Positions 45,340 through 55,395 of a DNA stretch of 64,000 nucleotides are shown here, one piece after another. The stretch is from Acanthopleura granulata (lineage: Eukaryota > Mollusca > Polyplacophora > Chitonida > Chitonidae). Each line of letters starts with the position of its first letter. The stretch's first letter is position 1. The translations under genes and the position numbers were made by a program. The stretch is from contig JABBOT010000010.1 of the NCBI GenBank assembly GCA_016165875.1, positions 11,869,700 through 11,933,699 on the forward strand, given 5' to 3'. Below the pieces are notes generated by a model that was not told the DNA's origin, did not search any database, and saw nothing but the letters and a program-made list of their open reading frames with translations.

Positions 45340-46850
45340 GACTTCAAATGTATACGGACGAAAGACTAATCTTCACCGCTGCCCCGAGAACACCATTTGG
45401 GTTCAAGGGTGTGCGCCAGTCAGTTGTCATCACGAAGTACGATCGAACAGAACCAACAGCTTCTTGTACCTTGGCACGTCATTGTCCCTGGGACCGCGAG
45501 ACTTGCTTTCACAATCTCCCTGGCCTCGACCAGTGTCAACCGAAGAGTAGTCCAGAACCTCGGCCGTGCTGTGGTAAAGAAGACCGTAATCAAGATCAAG
45601 GACAATGATGTGATGTCGCTGGATGACAGCGACGTCTACCACTGCTACATGGACCTTTGTAAGACGGCCCAGGAGAGAAAGAATGCCCGGTACCAGGGCA
45701 TCGACAAGAATGTCACTTAAATCCAGGTCGGGACGAGGCTATACCAGAAGACGAAGCCGTTGCAGTGGCCTATGTCAACCGATACTACACCCACCTCGAC
45801 TTCGACCTGTTGCAGAGAAATATGGCATTCTACCAGTCAGCCCTGGGGGACAGGTTCGAATACGAGCTAATCCTCAACGACTACAGCCGCGTAATTCGGG
45901 CCACAGGGGACGATGATGCCAGCTACACCATTCAGATCATTAGCCTCAAGCTCGGCATGATCACCCAGCACGAGCTCACCCGGGTGATCCATAACCAGTA
46001 CACTGGCCGCCAGGCAATACTGTACGACCGCGTGCTCCGGCAACGCGAAATCAGCCGCGACAAGAGCGATACCCTGTAGAACATCAACCTCAACGTAACC
46101 GGCCGCAGTATGAAAGACCGCGACCCAGACGCGGCGTTATGGCGGAACAGCGACATTTTCTATAACCCCAAAATAACCAAGGTGGAGGCGACGATCAAGG
46201 GGTCCACAACCTGCTGTACAGCCAAGCCCTGTGCGCCTACCAGCAGTGGGATGAGGCAAGGAAGTACTTTATAGCCGGCTGCAGAGGCCATCCCGAGGTG
46301 GCCATGGTTGCGAAAGACCTAGCGCTGGAGGACGTGTCCTTTGAGGACTTGTTAACCACTGAGTACGCCCTGTGGCTGGACCTCCGCTTCCCGGACGACG
46401 ACCAGCTACACGGCAGCGGGCGGCGCGTCGAGAACGCCAGTGAGGGGGTGACCATTCAGATTACGAAGAAGGCCGGGGCGGTGAGCGCTTTGAAGATCTA
46501 CCTTTATGTGGTCATGAACGCCCGGCTCAACATCGAGGCGCCTGGCCCAGCGGCCCACATTCGGCGATAAACTGCGGAATGACGGGGTATGGGAAAACCG
46601 CTTTCGCACCCAACCTCCTGCAGGCTATCGCGGCTTGTTTCAAGACATTGTTGTCCTGTGTCCCACCATACCGTGCAATTGGGTGTATCGAGGGTGTGAA
46701 GCGACCCAGAGCTCTATGTTGTAGACCCAGGTGAAAGGCCCTATGACTGCATCTGCGTCTTCTACCAGCTGTTCTAAGGCGAGCCAACCCTATTGACGAC
46801 TGCTCGATCACAAAGGCGTTGAACAAAAAGACAGACATGCTCTCTTAACT
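45340..46850 (+). pseudogene. Double-jelly-roll major-capsid-like gene of a Maverick/Polinton
   Basis: Three successive open segments in different frames form one gene: 45397-45720, 45765-46200 (stop at 46077-46079) and 46298-46570, with decayed sequence to about 46850. Recognisable blocks include DRFEYELILNDYSRVIRA, HNQYTGRQAILYDRVLRQR, FYNPKITKVEATI and ENASEGVTIQITKKAGAVSA. These resemble the capsid protein of Maverick/Polinton elements and related small DNA viruses, which forms hexon-like capsomers. The assignment rests on recall of the family, not on a search. At least two frameshifts and one stop make it non-coding now. Confidence 0.65.
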
Positions 46851-46859
46851 GGCCTTCTC

Positions 46860-47620
46860 AGGCTGACACGCGCAGCACAGCGTCTGGATGCTCACCCAGA
46901 AATATAATTCGGTCCTGAAGGATCTACGCGACCAGACGCGCTGGGGAGCCATTTTTCACTGCAATGACAGGGACTTGTTTGAAGAATGCCTCCGAAAATA
47001 TGATATGATCCTCTGGAAAAGCGGTGATACAATTTTTCCTGCAAGCAATCACCTTTCATTGTGATCGCGTGGTCTGCATGTGAATATATTAGAGTTAAGA
47101 GGATAGTGACTCATGTCGCGCGTTGCATGAGGTCTGTGACTCAAACTATTCCCCAGGCGAACTAGACCAACTACCCGACGAACTGATGGACAAAGACGCT
47201 GAGGCTGCGTCCTTGGCTATACAAAAGCAAAAGAAGCATTCATTTGAGCAACAGGCAGAAGCGCGTTGCCAATTTCTCGCCTCTGCACCGTGATAGGCTT
47301 GCTACGCTGGCAGCGGGAGTCCAGGCTAAACAGCATCTTTGGAAGGAATGGACCATGGACCAAATTGATTGGTTGGATGACGACGAGGTCTAGAAGCTGT
47401 ACGCCCGCTTCGAGGCAAGACTAGGTGCGGCCATGACGAAAACGACAGGACCGGCTGCACTACAGTTCTACTCAGGATTGGCCAGCATGTTTCTTCCAAT
47501 CCCGCCCGAGAACAGACCTGGTGGCCGACCTCGTTGTTGGATATGCGATTAGTACTGCTTCCAGTGAGCTCTATGCGGCATGTTGTTACTTGCGGCGCTA
47601 ACTGCTGTTCTTACCACAGC
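46860..47620 (+). pseudogene. Maverick-region genes downstream of the capsid gene
   Basis: Two decayed pieces are readable. At 46890-47060 there is HCNDRDLFEECLRKYDMILW in one frame. At 47150-47530 there are YPTN-like and PDELMDKDAEAASLAIQKQK in one frame, then WTMDQIDWLDDDEV (stop), LYARFEARLGAAMTKTTGPA and FYSGLASMFLPIPPENRP. The second is a largely helical acidic protein. It is probably an element-specific virion or regulatory gene. No known domain was assigned. Confidence 0.4.
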
Positions 47621-47724
47621 CAGACACTGTAAATATGGACACCATTGCCGTCGAACAATGAACGATTTCGGGGAACCCGACTCTTCCTGAGGTACTCTAG
47701 GCGAACCCTGAGAGTGACAGACCA

Positions 47725-48348
47725 TGAAAGGACCCGAAGAAGGTGGCGACCGGGTGTGCTGGGGGCGCTGCCAGAAAGGTGAAACAGGAACGAGTGCTTG
47801 AACAGCTTCGGGCAGTCAAAGAATCACAACACCATGGCGTTCCTGTTACTGCTGTTACAGCAGGACAGCAGGATGCTCCAAAACGGAGAGAGCCTTTTTC
47901 AGAGGGTTGCAGTGCAGGCTAACTGGACTCATATATCATTGGGGTAGCTGGCCTTGCGGGTGTATATTATATATATGCTCATCTCCGGCATCGACCGCAT
48001 CTTCCTGTTGCGGGACAACTCTAGAGAACAGCAAAAGCCACCTCTAAGCCCCTTCTTCTCAGGAATTGAATACTGCAACCGATCCTCTTCATATGGAATG
48101 AAAACATGACAACTGCAGCTACCGACGGTAAAATGCTCGTAATCGCGCTGTATCACAGCACAGTCGTCTCTGGCCTAGCTACTACTGGGATACTTCAGAT
48201 TGGGCAAGATGGTCATTGTCGGTGCCCTTCCCAAGCTAGATTTCACCCCCGTGATATCGGGATGGTGGTCGTGGACGTGGCTCTCGCGATGACCAAGAAT
48301 TACATGCTAATTAAACTGGGGACCATTCCAGCAGATATTATGAAGTAA
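47725..48348 (+). pseudogene. Maverick-region small basic and hydrophobic proteins
   Basis: Bases 47725-47920 encode a short Lys/Arg-rich helix (KDPKKVATGCAGGAARKVKQ), which could be a nucleic-acid-binding or scaffold-like peptide. Beyond a stop, 47926-47980 gives a hydrophobic segment (YIIGVAGLAGVYYIYAH). 48106-48348 is an 80-codon frame (MTTAATDGKMLVIALYHSTV to GTIPADIMK). These look like remnants of two or three small genes. Functions are unassigned. Confidence 0.35.
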
Positions 48349-48419
48349 CAATGGCCTCGACCGCGATGATGGTTGGGGGCATTCTCGCTTGCTTTCTCAG
48401 GTAGTAACTTTCTCTTCTC

Positions 48420-48851
48420 AGCTCTTTGAAGCTCCACGTTCGATGCGGAGCGTAAACGTGACGTTAAACCTATAGAACAGCTCCAGGCGTCGCAGGTGCG
48501 CAGGCGGAGCAGGCGGCGTTACCTCCAAAAAGAAAAACAACACACACACACACACACACCGTCTGGACCGGATTAATGACGAATTACGTCGACAAGGGCA
48601 AACAGAGCGCATAATTCGCGATGTCGACGCCGCGATGCGCGAGTACGCTCAGGTCATGTGGACTCTTAGTCCCACAGGGCCCGAACTTGTCCTAAGCGAT
48701 TTCTATACACCGTCGGAGGGTCAAAATGAAAGCGAGGTCGCCTTCATGCTCCTCGGGATGGCTGTGACAGGGCTGGTCGCCTATACACTCGCCGAGGAAT
48801 CCGAAAATACTGTGCTGGACTCCGCACCGCATTGGCAGGCACGACATGAGT
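48420..48851 (+). pseudogene. Maverick-region coiled-coil plus membrane protein
   Basis: A first part, DVKPIEQLQASQVRRRSRRR, ends in a (CA)n tract at 48540-48559 that shifts the frame. The second part runs LDRINDELRRQGQTERIIRD, DAAMREYAQVMW and a hydrophobic span VAFMLLGMAVTGLVAYTLA, then stops. The microsatellite inside the gene probably caused the frameshift. The layout (basic N-terminus, coiled coil, one C-terminal membrane span) suggests a small virion membrane protein, as inference. Confidence 0.45.
48540..48559. repeat. (CA)n microsatellite inside a Maverick gene
   Basis: About ten CA units interrupt the reading frame of the coiled-coil gene at 48420-48851. Confidence 0.9.
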
Positions 48852-49220
48852 AGTATGGCTCGAGTTATCTTTCCATAGCATTTGTAAATATCGCCAGGAT
48901 AAATGTTGGGTTTGCCCGGGGAGCTACACTCCGCGATGGTAGAGGTCAGCTACTATGCCCGCCGCCACAAGATTCCTGGTCTTATGACAGGTGTATCGAT
49001 CTTTATCGCGCGAAATTTGCTCGAAACCTTTCGGAAGGGCGAAAAGGTCGCGAAGTGTTTCGCAGCAGCGGTGCCGGCGGGCCCGACAAACCTTCGGGAG
49101 ACGACCGGGGAACTGCCTGAGCCTGTGGCATGTTCGAGATTGATTGAGTTACTGGAATACCACGCCGATGGTGGCTATATAAAATCGACGACTAATCCGA
49201 AAGATTGCGCTGGACTGTAG
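48840..49220 (+). repeat. Tandem duplication unit 1, open small gene
   Basis: The frame 48903-49220 (105 codons) starts MLGLPGELHSAMVEVSYYAR and contains FIARNLLETFRKGEKVAKCF and LIELLEYHADGGYI. It has no stop inside. The DNA from 'cgagttatctttccatagca' to 'ctggaataccac' is repeated, diverged, at 49250-49610. The protein is unassigned; it is Arg/Glu-rich with an amphipathic middle. Confidence 0.6.
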
Positions 49221-49249
49221 TAAGAGCTCCTCGGCGTTAGGCAGACGCC

Positions 49250-49610
49250 AGCTGAGTAGTGATTCTTGCGTTATTTTTCCATAGTATTTGTTGATAAAGC
49301 TTCATGACCGAGTTATCCGAACAGCGATACTCCGCGATACTAGACGTTGACTACTATGCCTGCGTCGGTGAGATTCCTGGTTCTATTGCCCAGGTACTGG
49401 TTAATAGCGCACACAAGTAGCTCCTTCTCTGGAGGGCGGAAAGGTAGAGTTGCGTTTCGCAGCAGCGCTTGGTCCCGCCCTCAAGCACTTCCGGTAGAAG
49501 ACCGGGCAGCTGCCTCAGCATGTGACTTCTGCCTTTAGGAGACTTATCAGGCTGCTGGAATACCTTGCTTATAATGTCTACTATTATGGCCGACAGTTGT
49601 CTATTCGTTT
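49250..49610 (+). repeat. Tandem duplication unit 2, decayed small gene
   Basis: This is a diverged copy of 48840-49220. It reads MTELSEQRYSAILDVDYYAC then a stop (AHK*) near 49420, and later blocks such as 'cgtttcgcagcagcg' match unit 1. Shared features include the leader 'tttttccatagtatttg' before each start. Only unit 1 stays open. Confidence 0.6.
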
Positions 49611-50540
49611 ACTGAAGATATACTATGGCCCGAAGGGCTACTGCAGAGGCATTGGCGCCCTCTAGAAACTAGCTGCTGCTGCTAAGGTCTCTGAAGGCAC
49701 AGCTCGCGATTGGTTGAATAAAACAGTCCATCTGGCAGATTTTCTTACAATACCCAGGGCATATTCCACGGCAAAAAATTTACGTTGCTGCATCGAATGA
49801 GGTCCATCAAGCTGACCTGCTCTTTCTACCACACGACAAGGTGGGCAAACGCACCTACAAGTATGCCCTCACAGTGGTCGATGTCGCCAGCTGATTCAAA
49901 GCAGCTGAGCCCCTAACCACAGAAGGAGCCGAAGAGGTTGCCGGTGGTCTGGGCCGAATCTATAGGCGGGGACCTCTGAGGTGGCCTAAACTGCTTCAGG
50001 TGGACCCTGGGCGTAATTTCATGGGTGCAGTGAACCAGCTTTAGGCAAAACACAGTGTGACGCTCAGGTGCGAACGATCCATTGAGAGCAAGGCATCGTG
50101 GAACTCTTGAACCGAACCTTGGCCTAGAGACTTATCGGGCACCAGTATGCCCAAGACATGCGTTTGCCTTCTAGACGTTCTCCTGAGTGGGTGAAGCGGT
50201 TGCCTGCAGTCGTGGGGGCATTCGACGGCCTTCAGAGGCCATCAAGACGAAAACGATGGCACAAGAACCCTCCTCCGCTGTTCCAGGCCGGCCTGTTGGC
50301 CTTCGCGAACAGAAGTTCCCATCTGGGTTGGCGTTCGCTATCTGTACCAGCCCGGCGATCTGGAGGGTTGTCGCCGTCTGAAACTGTCGACTGATCCAGT
50401 TTCGTCCCTGGATGTGTACCAACCCGATGAGCCTGCGGCCGCAGCGGGGGTTTGTCCGCGAGGAACTTCTCGTGGTGCCCCGAGACACCCAACTTCGCAT
50501 CGTCCTTAGGCGTTGAGAACTGCGCGCCCCCTTTTTCGGT
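49590..50540 (+). pseudogene. Retroviral-type integrase of a Maverick/Polinton
   Basis: The N-terminal helix-turn-helix-like stretch is KLAAAAKVSEGTARDWLNK (near 49680). The rve catalytic core follows: first Asp in EVHQADLLFLPHDKVG (codon near 49814), second in LLQVDPG (near 50003) and Glu in VELLNRTLA (50101). Spacings of roughly 63 and 33 residues fit a DDE integrase. Blocks lie in three frames and several stops intervene, so the gene is dead, although all three catalytic residues are still encoded. Integrases of this type insert Maverick elements into chromosomes. The C-terminal part to 50540 is decayed. Confidence 0.75.
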
Positions 50541-50555
50541 TGTGCTCGAGAGCGG

Positions 50556-52166
50556 TCAACTTAATGTTATCATTAACGTGGCCCTGGAGTTGTCCAACCG
50601 GTCCACACTGAACTGCTGGGTATCCTTTGGTATTGGTTGGTAAGCCAATAGGAGCTCAATATTGCACGCGGTACAGCGGTTATTTTGCTGCTCCTTGAGA
50701 TGCAGGATGCGATCGACCTTCAGATTTAACCTCAGCCCCTTGGCTTGGTCCTGGCGCTTGTAGGCCACTAACTTCCTCTAGATGATTTAGCGGAGCTGCT
50801 GCTCGGCGAGTTGTCTTACCTCGGAACCCTCCTGGGGGGGGGGGGGGAGCAAACTACCGTTTCGAACTTGGGTGAGATACTCCACTCTTGATACGGCAAG
50901 GTAGGCAAGGTTTGTCCACTCGAGGTAAATATCGATGATTCAGGCTTTTTTATGGTCTTTTTTATGGCGAGATCCTGGCTCAAGTGAACTGTGAGGGCAT
51001 AACCAAGGCGTCAGTCGTCGGGCTGATAGCCGCCTCTGCTGCCTCTATGCTGACATCGATGGTGTCGTTGAGTGCCCGTGCCCATGACGGGGACTTGTAT
51101 GCTTTACTTCCGGTCGTCTTTTGGGTGGTACTGGGGCGTCTGGAAAGTGGATCTTCTGGCGTTGGAATAACAGCTCCTGTCCTCGGTCGAGAACTTTCTC
51201 TCTTGAGATCAAGATAAGGTCGCCTGGCTTCCAGGCTTCAGCGAACTTACCCCATCCAAGGCAGATCGGGAGCACTTTTCCTAGCACTCATCTCCTAGCG
51301 GAAGAAACTGTGCTACGTCTGGGCCTTGACCCCTCTGGCACGCATCTCTTTGGCCAAAGAATGAGTCGGTGTGAAGAAGAGGGGTCTTTACCGCAGAAAG
51401 CTTGATAGCTCTCGTCGTTTTGCCGCGGCCTCGGCCACCACTCAGGTAACTCATTTGGTGTCTGGTCAGTGGGTCCTCGTAATTGAGTGCAGAAGATTCT
51501 GGCATGTCTTTTTGCTGTCTTCGCAATTCGGGCTTGGCGAGGTAGGCTGCATGTTTCACTGGCATGTACAGCCTTTCTCCCTTGTCGCCCCACTTGGCTG
51601 GGGCAACTGGAGGAAGAGTGGTTATACCTGTGGGACAATGGACACAACAGGCCTCATTCAAGCTGTAGGGCTTGGGGGCCACATGCGCCTCAATCACTTG
51701 TGCAGTGATGCTTTCTTCACATAGATGGAATCGGCTGCCACTCGGACAGTTTCCACAAAAACATAGAGAGGAGGTTGATGTGGGCAATATGGATGCCCTG
51801 AGGTGGGTGTACTGGGGCTGGTAGTCATCGTAGTATGTGAGGATGTGTCCAAGAGGGCATTTCATGGGTGTCAAGACAAGGGTGCCGTCAAGCTCAGCGT
51901 GCTCTGTCACTAGCCTTCTGGGTAGCCGTTTTCCGTCAGCTGCCCTGCGTGAAATAGTTGATGGTGCTGTACCCATGATTACGGTCTTCAGTGAGCCACA
52001 CCTTAGTCTGTTTCTTCAAGATGATGATTGATTCATGTACCCTGAGGGACTTCATGAGGTTGGACTCTTTCAGGAAGGCAAGGAGCGGCACTGGGGCCCA
52101 TCCATACTCTGCAAAATGCCTCCCAAACCACCGGGGGCGGCAGGATGGCAGTCTGTGAAATCTCAC
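50556..52166 (-). pseudogene. Helicase/HNH-like replication gene remnant
   Basis: On the minus strand, a 231-codon frame (51281-51976) includes Cys pairs (FCGNC, CCVHC) and then PLTRHQMSYLSGGRGRGKTT. The last eight-residue G-x(4)-G-K-T core is a Walker A motif. Downstream, GWGKFAEAWKPGDLILISRE suggests a superfamily-1-like helicase core. At 50768-50556 there is an HNH-type segment with CTACNIELL and FSVDRLDNS. The order fits a viral-type helicase with a C-terminal HNH nuclease, expected near the replication genes of such elements. It is broken by several frameshifts, and a polymerase domain was not identified here. Confidence 0.5.
50838..50851. repeat. G homopolymer run
   Basis: A run of about 14 G lies inside the Maverick region. 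Similar G or C runs of about ten or more occur near 7658, 33161, 43567 and 63450. Confidence 0.8.
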
Positions 52167-52250
52167 TCACGGACCTCCGCGAAGCCTGTGCCGATGTCTG
52201 GGGAGGAGGCCATTGATGGCTATACGAGTTGTGTGGTCTCAGGTTTTATG

Positions 52251-53059
52251 CTTAGCCCAGGTCTATATTTTGCCTCGGTGATGGGATGCGATTAGCTGCT
52301 TAAGTTATTTGAGCATTCATATCAGTGATTGAATGTCATCTTTTAAGTCACTACAATCTAGGTGTCGTGGAATGTTGTCTGGGTGATTATGTAGCCAGGT
52401 GGTAGGTATCAAACCATATAGGAATACACGGAACACAGGCATGAGGCCACGTGACGGGGAACGTTGAGTCATGACTTCACTCCAGTTAATCAAATTTCAG
52501 GTACTTTTTCCACTTTTAAAAAAGCAGGACTCATTTTTACGACATGAACTGTTTAGAGATTAAGAGGCTCCAGAGATTGGTCGGCTTGATATTGAACAGT
52601 TAATATAGTTCATTTTCAACAAGGTTGCTTACGCCTTTTGCAGCGAAATTTGGACACTGGATAACGACGTAGACAGGTTTGGTCTGCGCAGGAGACGGCT
52701 TTCTCCACCAGTTGTTACATGGCCTAAAACCCATGATCCACTCAACAAGTGTCTTGGCTTAGTTCTCAAATGCATTTTATATCGATCAGAACATGATGAT
52801 CATACAATTCAGATTAAAGAACATAAACATGCGACATCGCTGACCGGACATGCCGACTTCTCTCACTGAGTCCCCACTAATCCAGAAGAACTGCATACAC
52901 TATCATTTAGAACCGAGGGAGTTAGCTCCCCTCATTCACATGTGAAGTCAGCTTCACAGCGCGGTCACAATATGAATATGACCATATGCTGACGTTATTA
53001 AAGAGTAATCATGGCATGTTGAAAAAATGCTAGATGTAAACAACTCGCATATAAAAAGG
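52251..53059. other. Intronic stretch, nothing recognised
   Basis: No gene, repeat or terminal inverted repeat of the Maverick element could be identified. If the element's right end lies here it is too diverged to see by eye. Confidence 0.4.
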
Positions 53060-53465
53060 CTGTGAAAGAAATACATCCTTCACTGTATTTACAGGGAGCT
53101 ATAGGGTCTAAAGATTTTAAATCTTATCTGGACTTGTATCTGTACAAGAACTACAATGGTTACTTGTCACGCCGATATCACGACATGGTGACAGTTTCGA
53201 TTTTGATATTGCGAATTATTCTTACTTGCATAGCAAACATACCGAATGGTTCTGTATATGGCGTATGCATATCTCGCCTTATATCACTTCTTAGATCCTG
53301 TGTGCTGACTTCAATCAGCGTAACAAGTCATTGTTGCAAACATTAGTGTGTAAACTATATTCCTTCAAACACCGTCACTCTGAGTTTCTTTTATATTACA
53401 ATGAGTTCGCCTCTCTTGTTAGTAAATACGGACAGCGCGTTCAGAATCTCTGCTACACTAGTTTA
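53060..53465 (+). mobile_element. Retroelement reverse-transcriptase C-terminal fragment
   Basis: Successive frames give LYLYKNYNGYLSRRYHD, FDFDIANYSYLHS, NIPNGSVYGVCISRLIS and DFNQRNKSLLQTLVCKLYSF, then SLVSKYGQRVQN. These conserved blocks (Y-G-V-Y-I-S-x-L-I-R-like and a following helical region) are common downstream of reverse transcriptases in metazoan retroelements, although I cannot name the clade. At least two frameshifts are present. It lies between the Maverick remnant and the GPCR exon. Confidence 0.5.
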
Positions 53466-53829
53466 TAATTGTGTCTAATTCTGCGTAACCCAGGGCTAGA
53501 GGCCGCATGTTCATCGTGTTGAGTGCGATCGCCACATTGGACATATGAACAGTTGCAATCAAAGAGTGGTTAAGATACATATGTGATTAACGACACCATA
53601 GATGCTGAAATGGTGGACGATTTGAGTACTGATTTTGTTCATCCGCATACAACATTTAGTGTGTCTTTTTGTCATCTTTGAAAACTGTTGGCTGCTACTC
53701 TTTACATGAATCCGTGCTATTTTTTATATGTTTTCTTAGTACTTTAGTGGTTTGTATTATTCGTTGTTTTGGAAAAATGGTCTTGCCAACAATTCACCCG
53801 GAACGCCCATTTTGGTAGACGGCTGGTAT

Positions 53830-54440
53830 ACGAATGTCTTTTTCGACGTCTAAGTTTTCATCCGCCCCGACGTGGAAACTAGTTGTATTGTGAAACTCTC
53901 TCTACGAGTAACCAGCAGAAAGAGGTACGAAAGTTCCACGCCATTCTTGATAAGACAGATATATTTCTCATACTCGAGCAGGGTGAATCTAATGAATTTA
54001 AAACAGCCCTAGATTGACCCTACAGCCACCGTCCAGACATGCAAACAACTCACTAAAAACACCGACAAGGAAAGTAGTAAATTCTTTTTTGGCGATATAT
54101 ATGTCTAGTTTGATCTTCAGGCATCTGGATTGACGTCACCAGCCGATTCATCGGAGCGGACCCTCCGACCGCCCGTCTTTGGAGAAGTAAGAGCCAAAGT
54201 GGAATGGTGGGTGTGAGGAACTCACAAGACCCACTCGCTCTCCTTCATCAGAGATCGCAACTCACGGTTAACAGGTTGCCCCTTTTAGTCTCCTCCAACA
54301 ACCAGCCCAGTGTGGTTATGGAATTATCCCATTAACTGGAACCGCATGGCAGGGCCCTAAGTTAGTCGCCTCACACAAGCTTACCCAGAGGGATGTGGTT
54401 TTCTATTCTTTTCACACCACGGGGGCCTTCGCAGCGAAAA
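53830..54440 (-). mobile_element. LINE-B 5' end, minus strand
   Basis: In minus orientation it begins with 'gtgtgaaaagaatagaaaac' (54400-54420). It continues through the 5' UTR ('ccactttggctcttacttct', 54185-54205) into the sequence shared with 34620-34860 and 27620-27830. Only the 5' ~600 bases remain. It lies 150 bases upstream of the GPCR TM6 exon. Confidence 0.65.
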
Positions 54441-54592
54441 CCGCTTATAATAGGAGAGAATAATACGAAACCAGATGCTAGTAGCAAATGGAAGAAGATT
54501 TACCCTGCAAATAACTTAAAAATGTATTACATGCTTTTCCGTCAAATTTGACATCAGTTTGATTTTTCATCGGGATATAATGTGTTTTGCAG

Positions 54593-54792
54593 GTATTAAA
54601 GATGCTTTCAGTGGTACTGGTTGTTTTTGTTCTGAGTTGGGGACCAGCCATAGTGTGTGAAATGAGCTATAGCATTTACCGATGGAACGGATCTGTCTCT
54701 ATCCGGTGGCTACAAATGGCGATTTTTGGACTGAATTCATTGGGACTTAGCAACAGCTTTTTCAACCCACTAATATATGTGGTATTCTCAAG
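54593..54792 (+). CDS. Class A GPCR, TM6-TM7 exon
   Basis: The acceptor is 'gtgttttgcag' (ending 54592) and the donor 'caag|gtgagt' (54793). The frame starts VLKMLSVVLVVFVLSWGP (TM6, with the toggle Trp-x-Pro; the usual Cys before Trp is Ser here). An extracellular loop follows (YSIYRWNGSVSIRWL), then TM7 with GLNSLGLSNSFFNPLIYVVF, keeping the N-P-x-x-Y motif as NPLIY. It is a membrane receptor that couples ligand binding to G proteins. Peptide or amine receptors are most likely, but the ligand cannot be told from two helices. It ends in phase 2, matched by the next exon. Confidence 0.85.
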
Positions 54793-55074
54793 GTGAGTTT
54801 GTGTTTCTATTCTTACCAAAATGCCACGTGTCTGTTGCTTAATATCATTGTTCTGGGCACTTGATGAAAGAGCAGTTTAATAAATGCTACCGATTAACGC
54901 TGAAAACATGAGGTGTGTAGCATGTTGAATTCCGGCACCCTTGGCTATGATTTTTTCTTTCTTCAGGCAGTTTGAACCCCGTGATATAACCAATATTAGG
55001 AGTCCACAGACGTCCCCTGTGGGACATCTCTTGTTATTGTGCGGATTATTATTTTTGTTAGGTTTCTAAGCTGA

Positions 55075-55310
55075 TGGCTTCGAAGGCCTATTTCTATCGT
55101 ACGGATAATTCTCTTTCCTTTAATATTTTTCTCTGCAACGCCTTTTTTGGAGTTGTATGAAAACCGTAACCGCCACACACTTACCAATGTTCGGTCTAAG
55201 TGAATGCGCATAGGAAAAATTTTCTGTTCAATTTTGAACTGTCTGCGTGACCTAATCTTTCCTCCATGTTCACATCCAAAGAAAATCTTGCTGATTTGCG
55301 CTCTCACCGA
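55075..55310. repeat. Intronic repeat S, copy 1
   Basis: It shares with 55575-55760 an array including 'gccacacacttaccaatgtt' (versus 'gccacacaagtaccaatatt'), 'gcgcataggaaaaattttct' and 'aaaatcttgctgatttgcg'. Colinear and diverged; function unknown. Confidence 0.55.
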
Positions 55311-55395
55311 TTTCCTCCCACCCTAATGCTTGTCGACGTCGTATAAGGGAAATATTCTTGAGTACGGCAAAAAACACCAATCCAATAAAGATCAA
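55305..55395 (+). repeat. Short element 3' end, 'tttcctcccacc' family, copy 4
   Basis: 'gatttcctcccaccctaatg', 'gacgtcgtataagggaaata' and 'cttgagtacggcaaaaaaca' match 40165-40245 closely. It directly follows repeat S copy 1. Confidence 0.6.

Larger units (their letters stand above)
41040..52250. mobile_element. Maverick/Polinton-type element, decayed
   Basis: This ~11 kb island is gene-dense on both strands and higher in GC than its surroundings. It carries a double-jelly-roll-capsid-like gene (45340-46850, +), a retroviral-type integrase with an N-terminal HTH (49590-50540, +) and a helicase/HNH-like gene (50556-52166, -). Between them are many small genes with coiled-coil or membrane segments. 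This combination defines Maverick/Polinton self-synthesising elements and their virus relatives. Every gene has stops or frameshifts. Terminal inverted repeats were not found, a full polymerase B gene is absent here, and the boundaries are approximate. Confidence 0.75.
27287..54592 (+). other. Giant GPCR intron (~27.3 kb) filled with mobile elements
   Basis: It starts gtaaga and ends 'gtgttttgcag'. It contains a LINE-C, several LINE-B copies, a Ty3/Gypsy fragment, a MITE, a Maverick/Polinton remnant and a further RT fragment. No other host exon was recognised in it on either strand. The call depends on the 27223-27286 exon being real. Confidence 0.6.

Noticed and set aside
50171..50500. A 109-codon minus-strand frame opposite the integrase
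   Set aside because: It is a shadow of the integrase C-terminus, and its content is explained by the plus strand.
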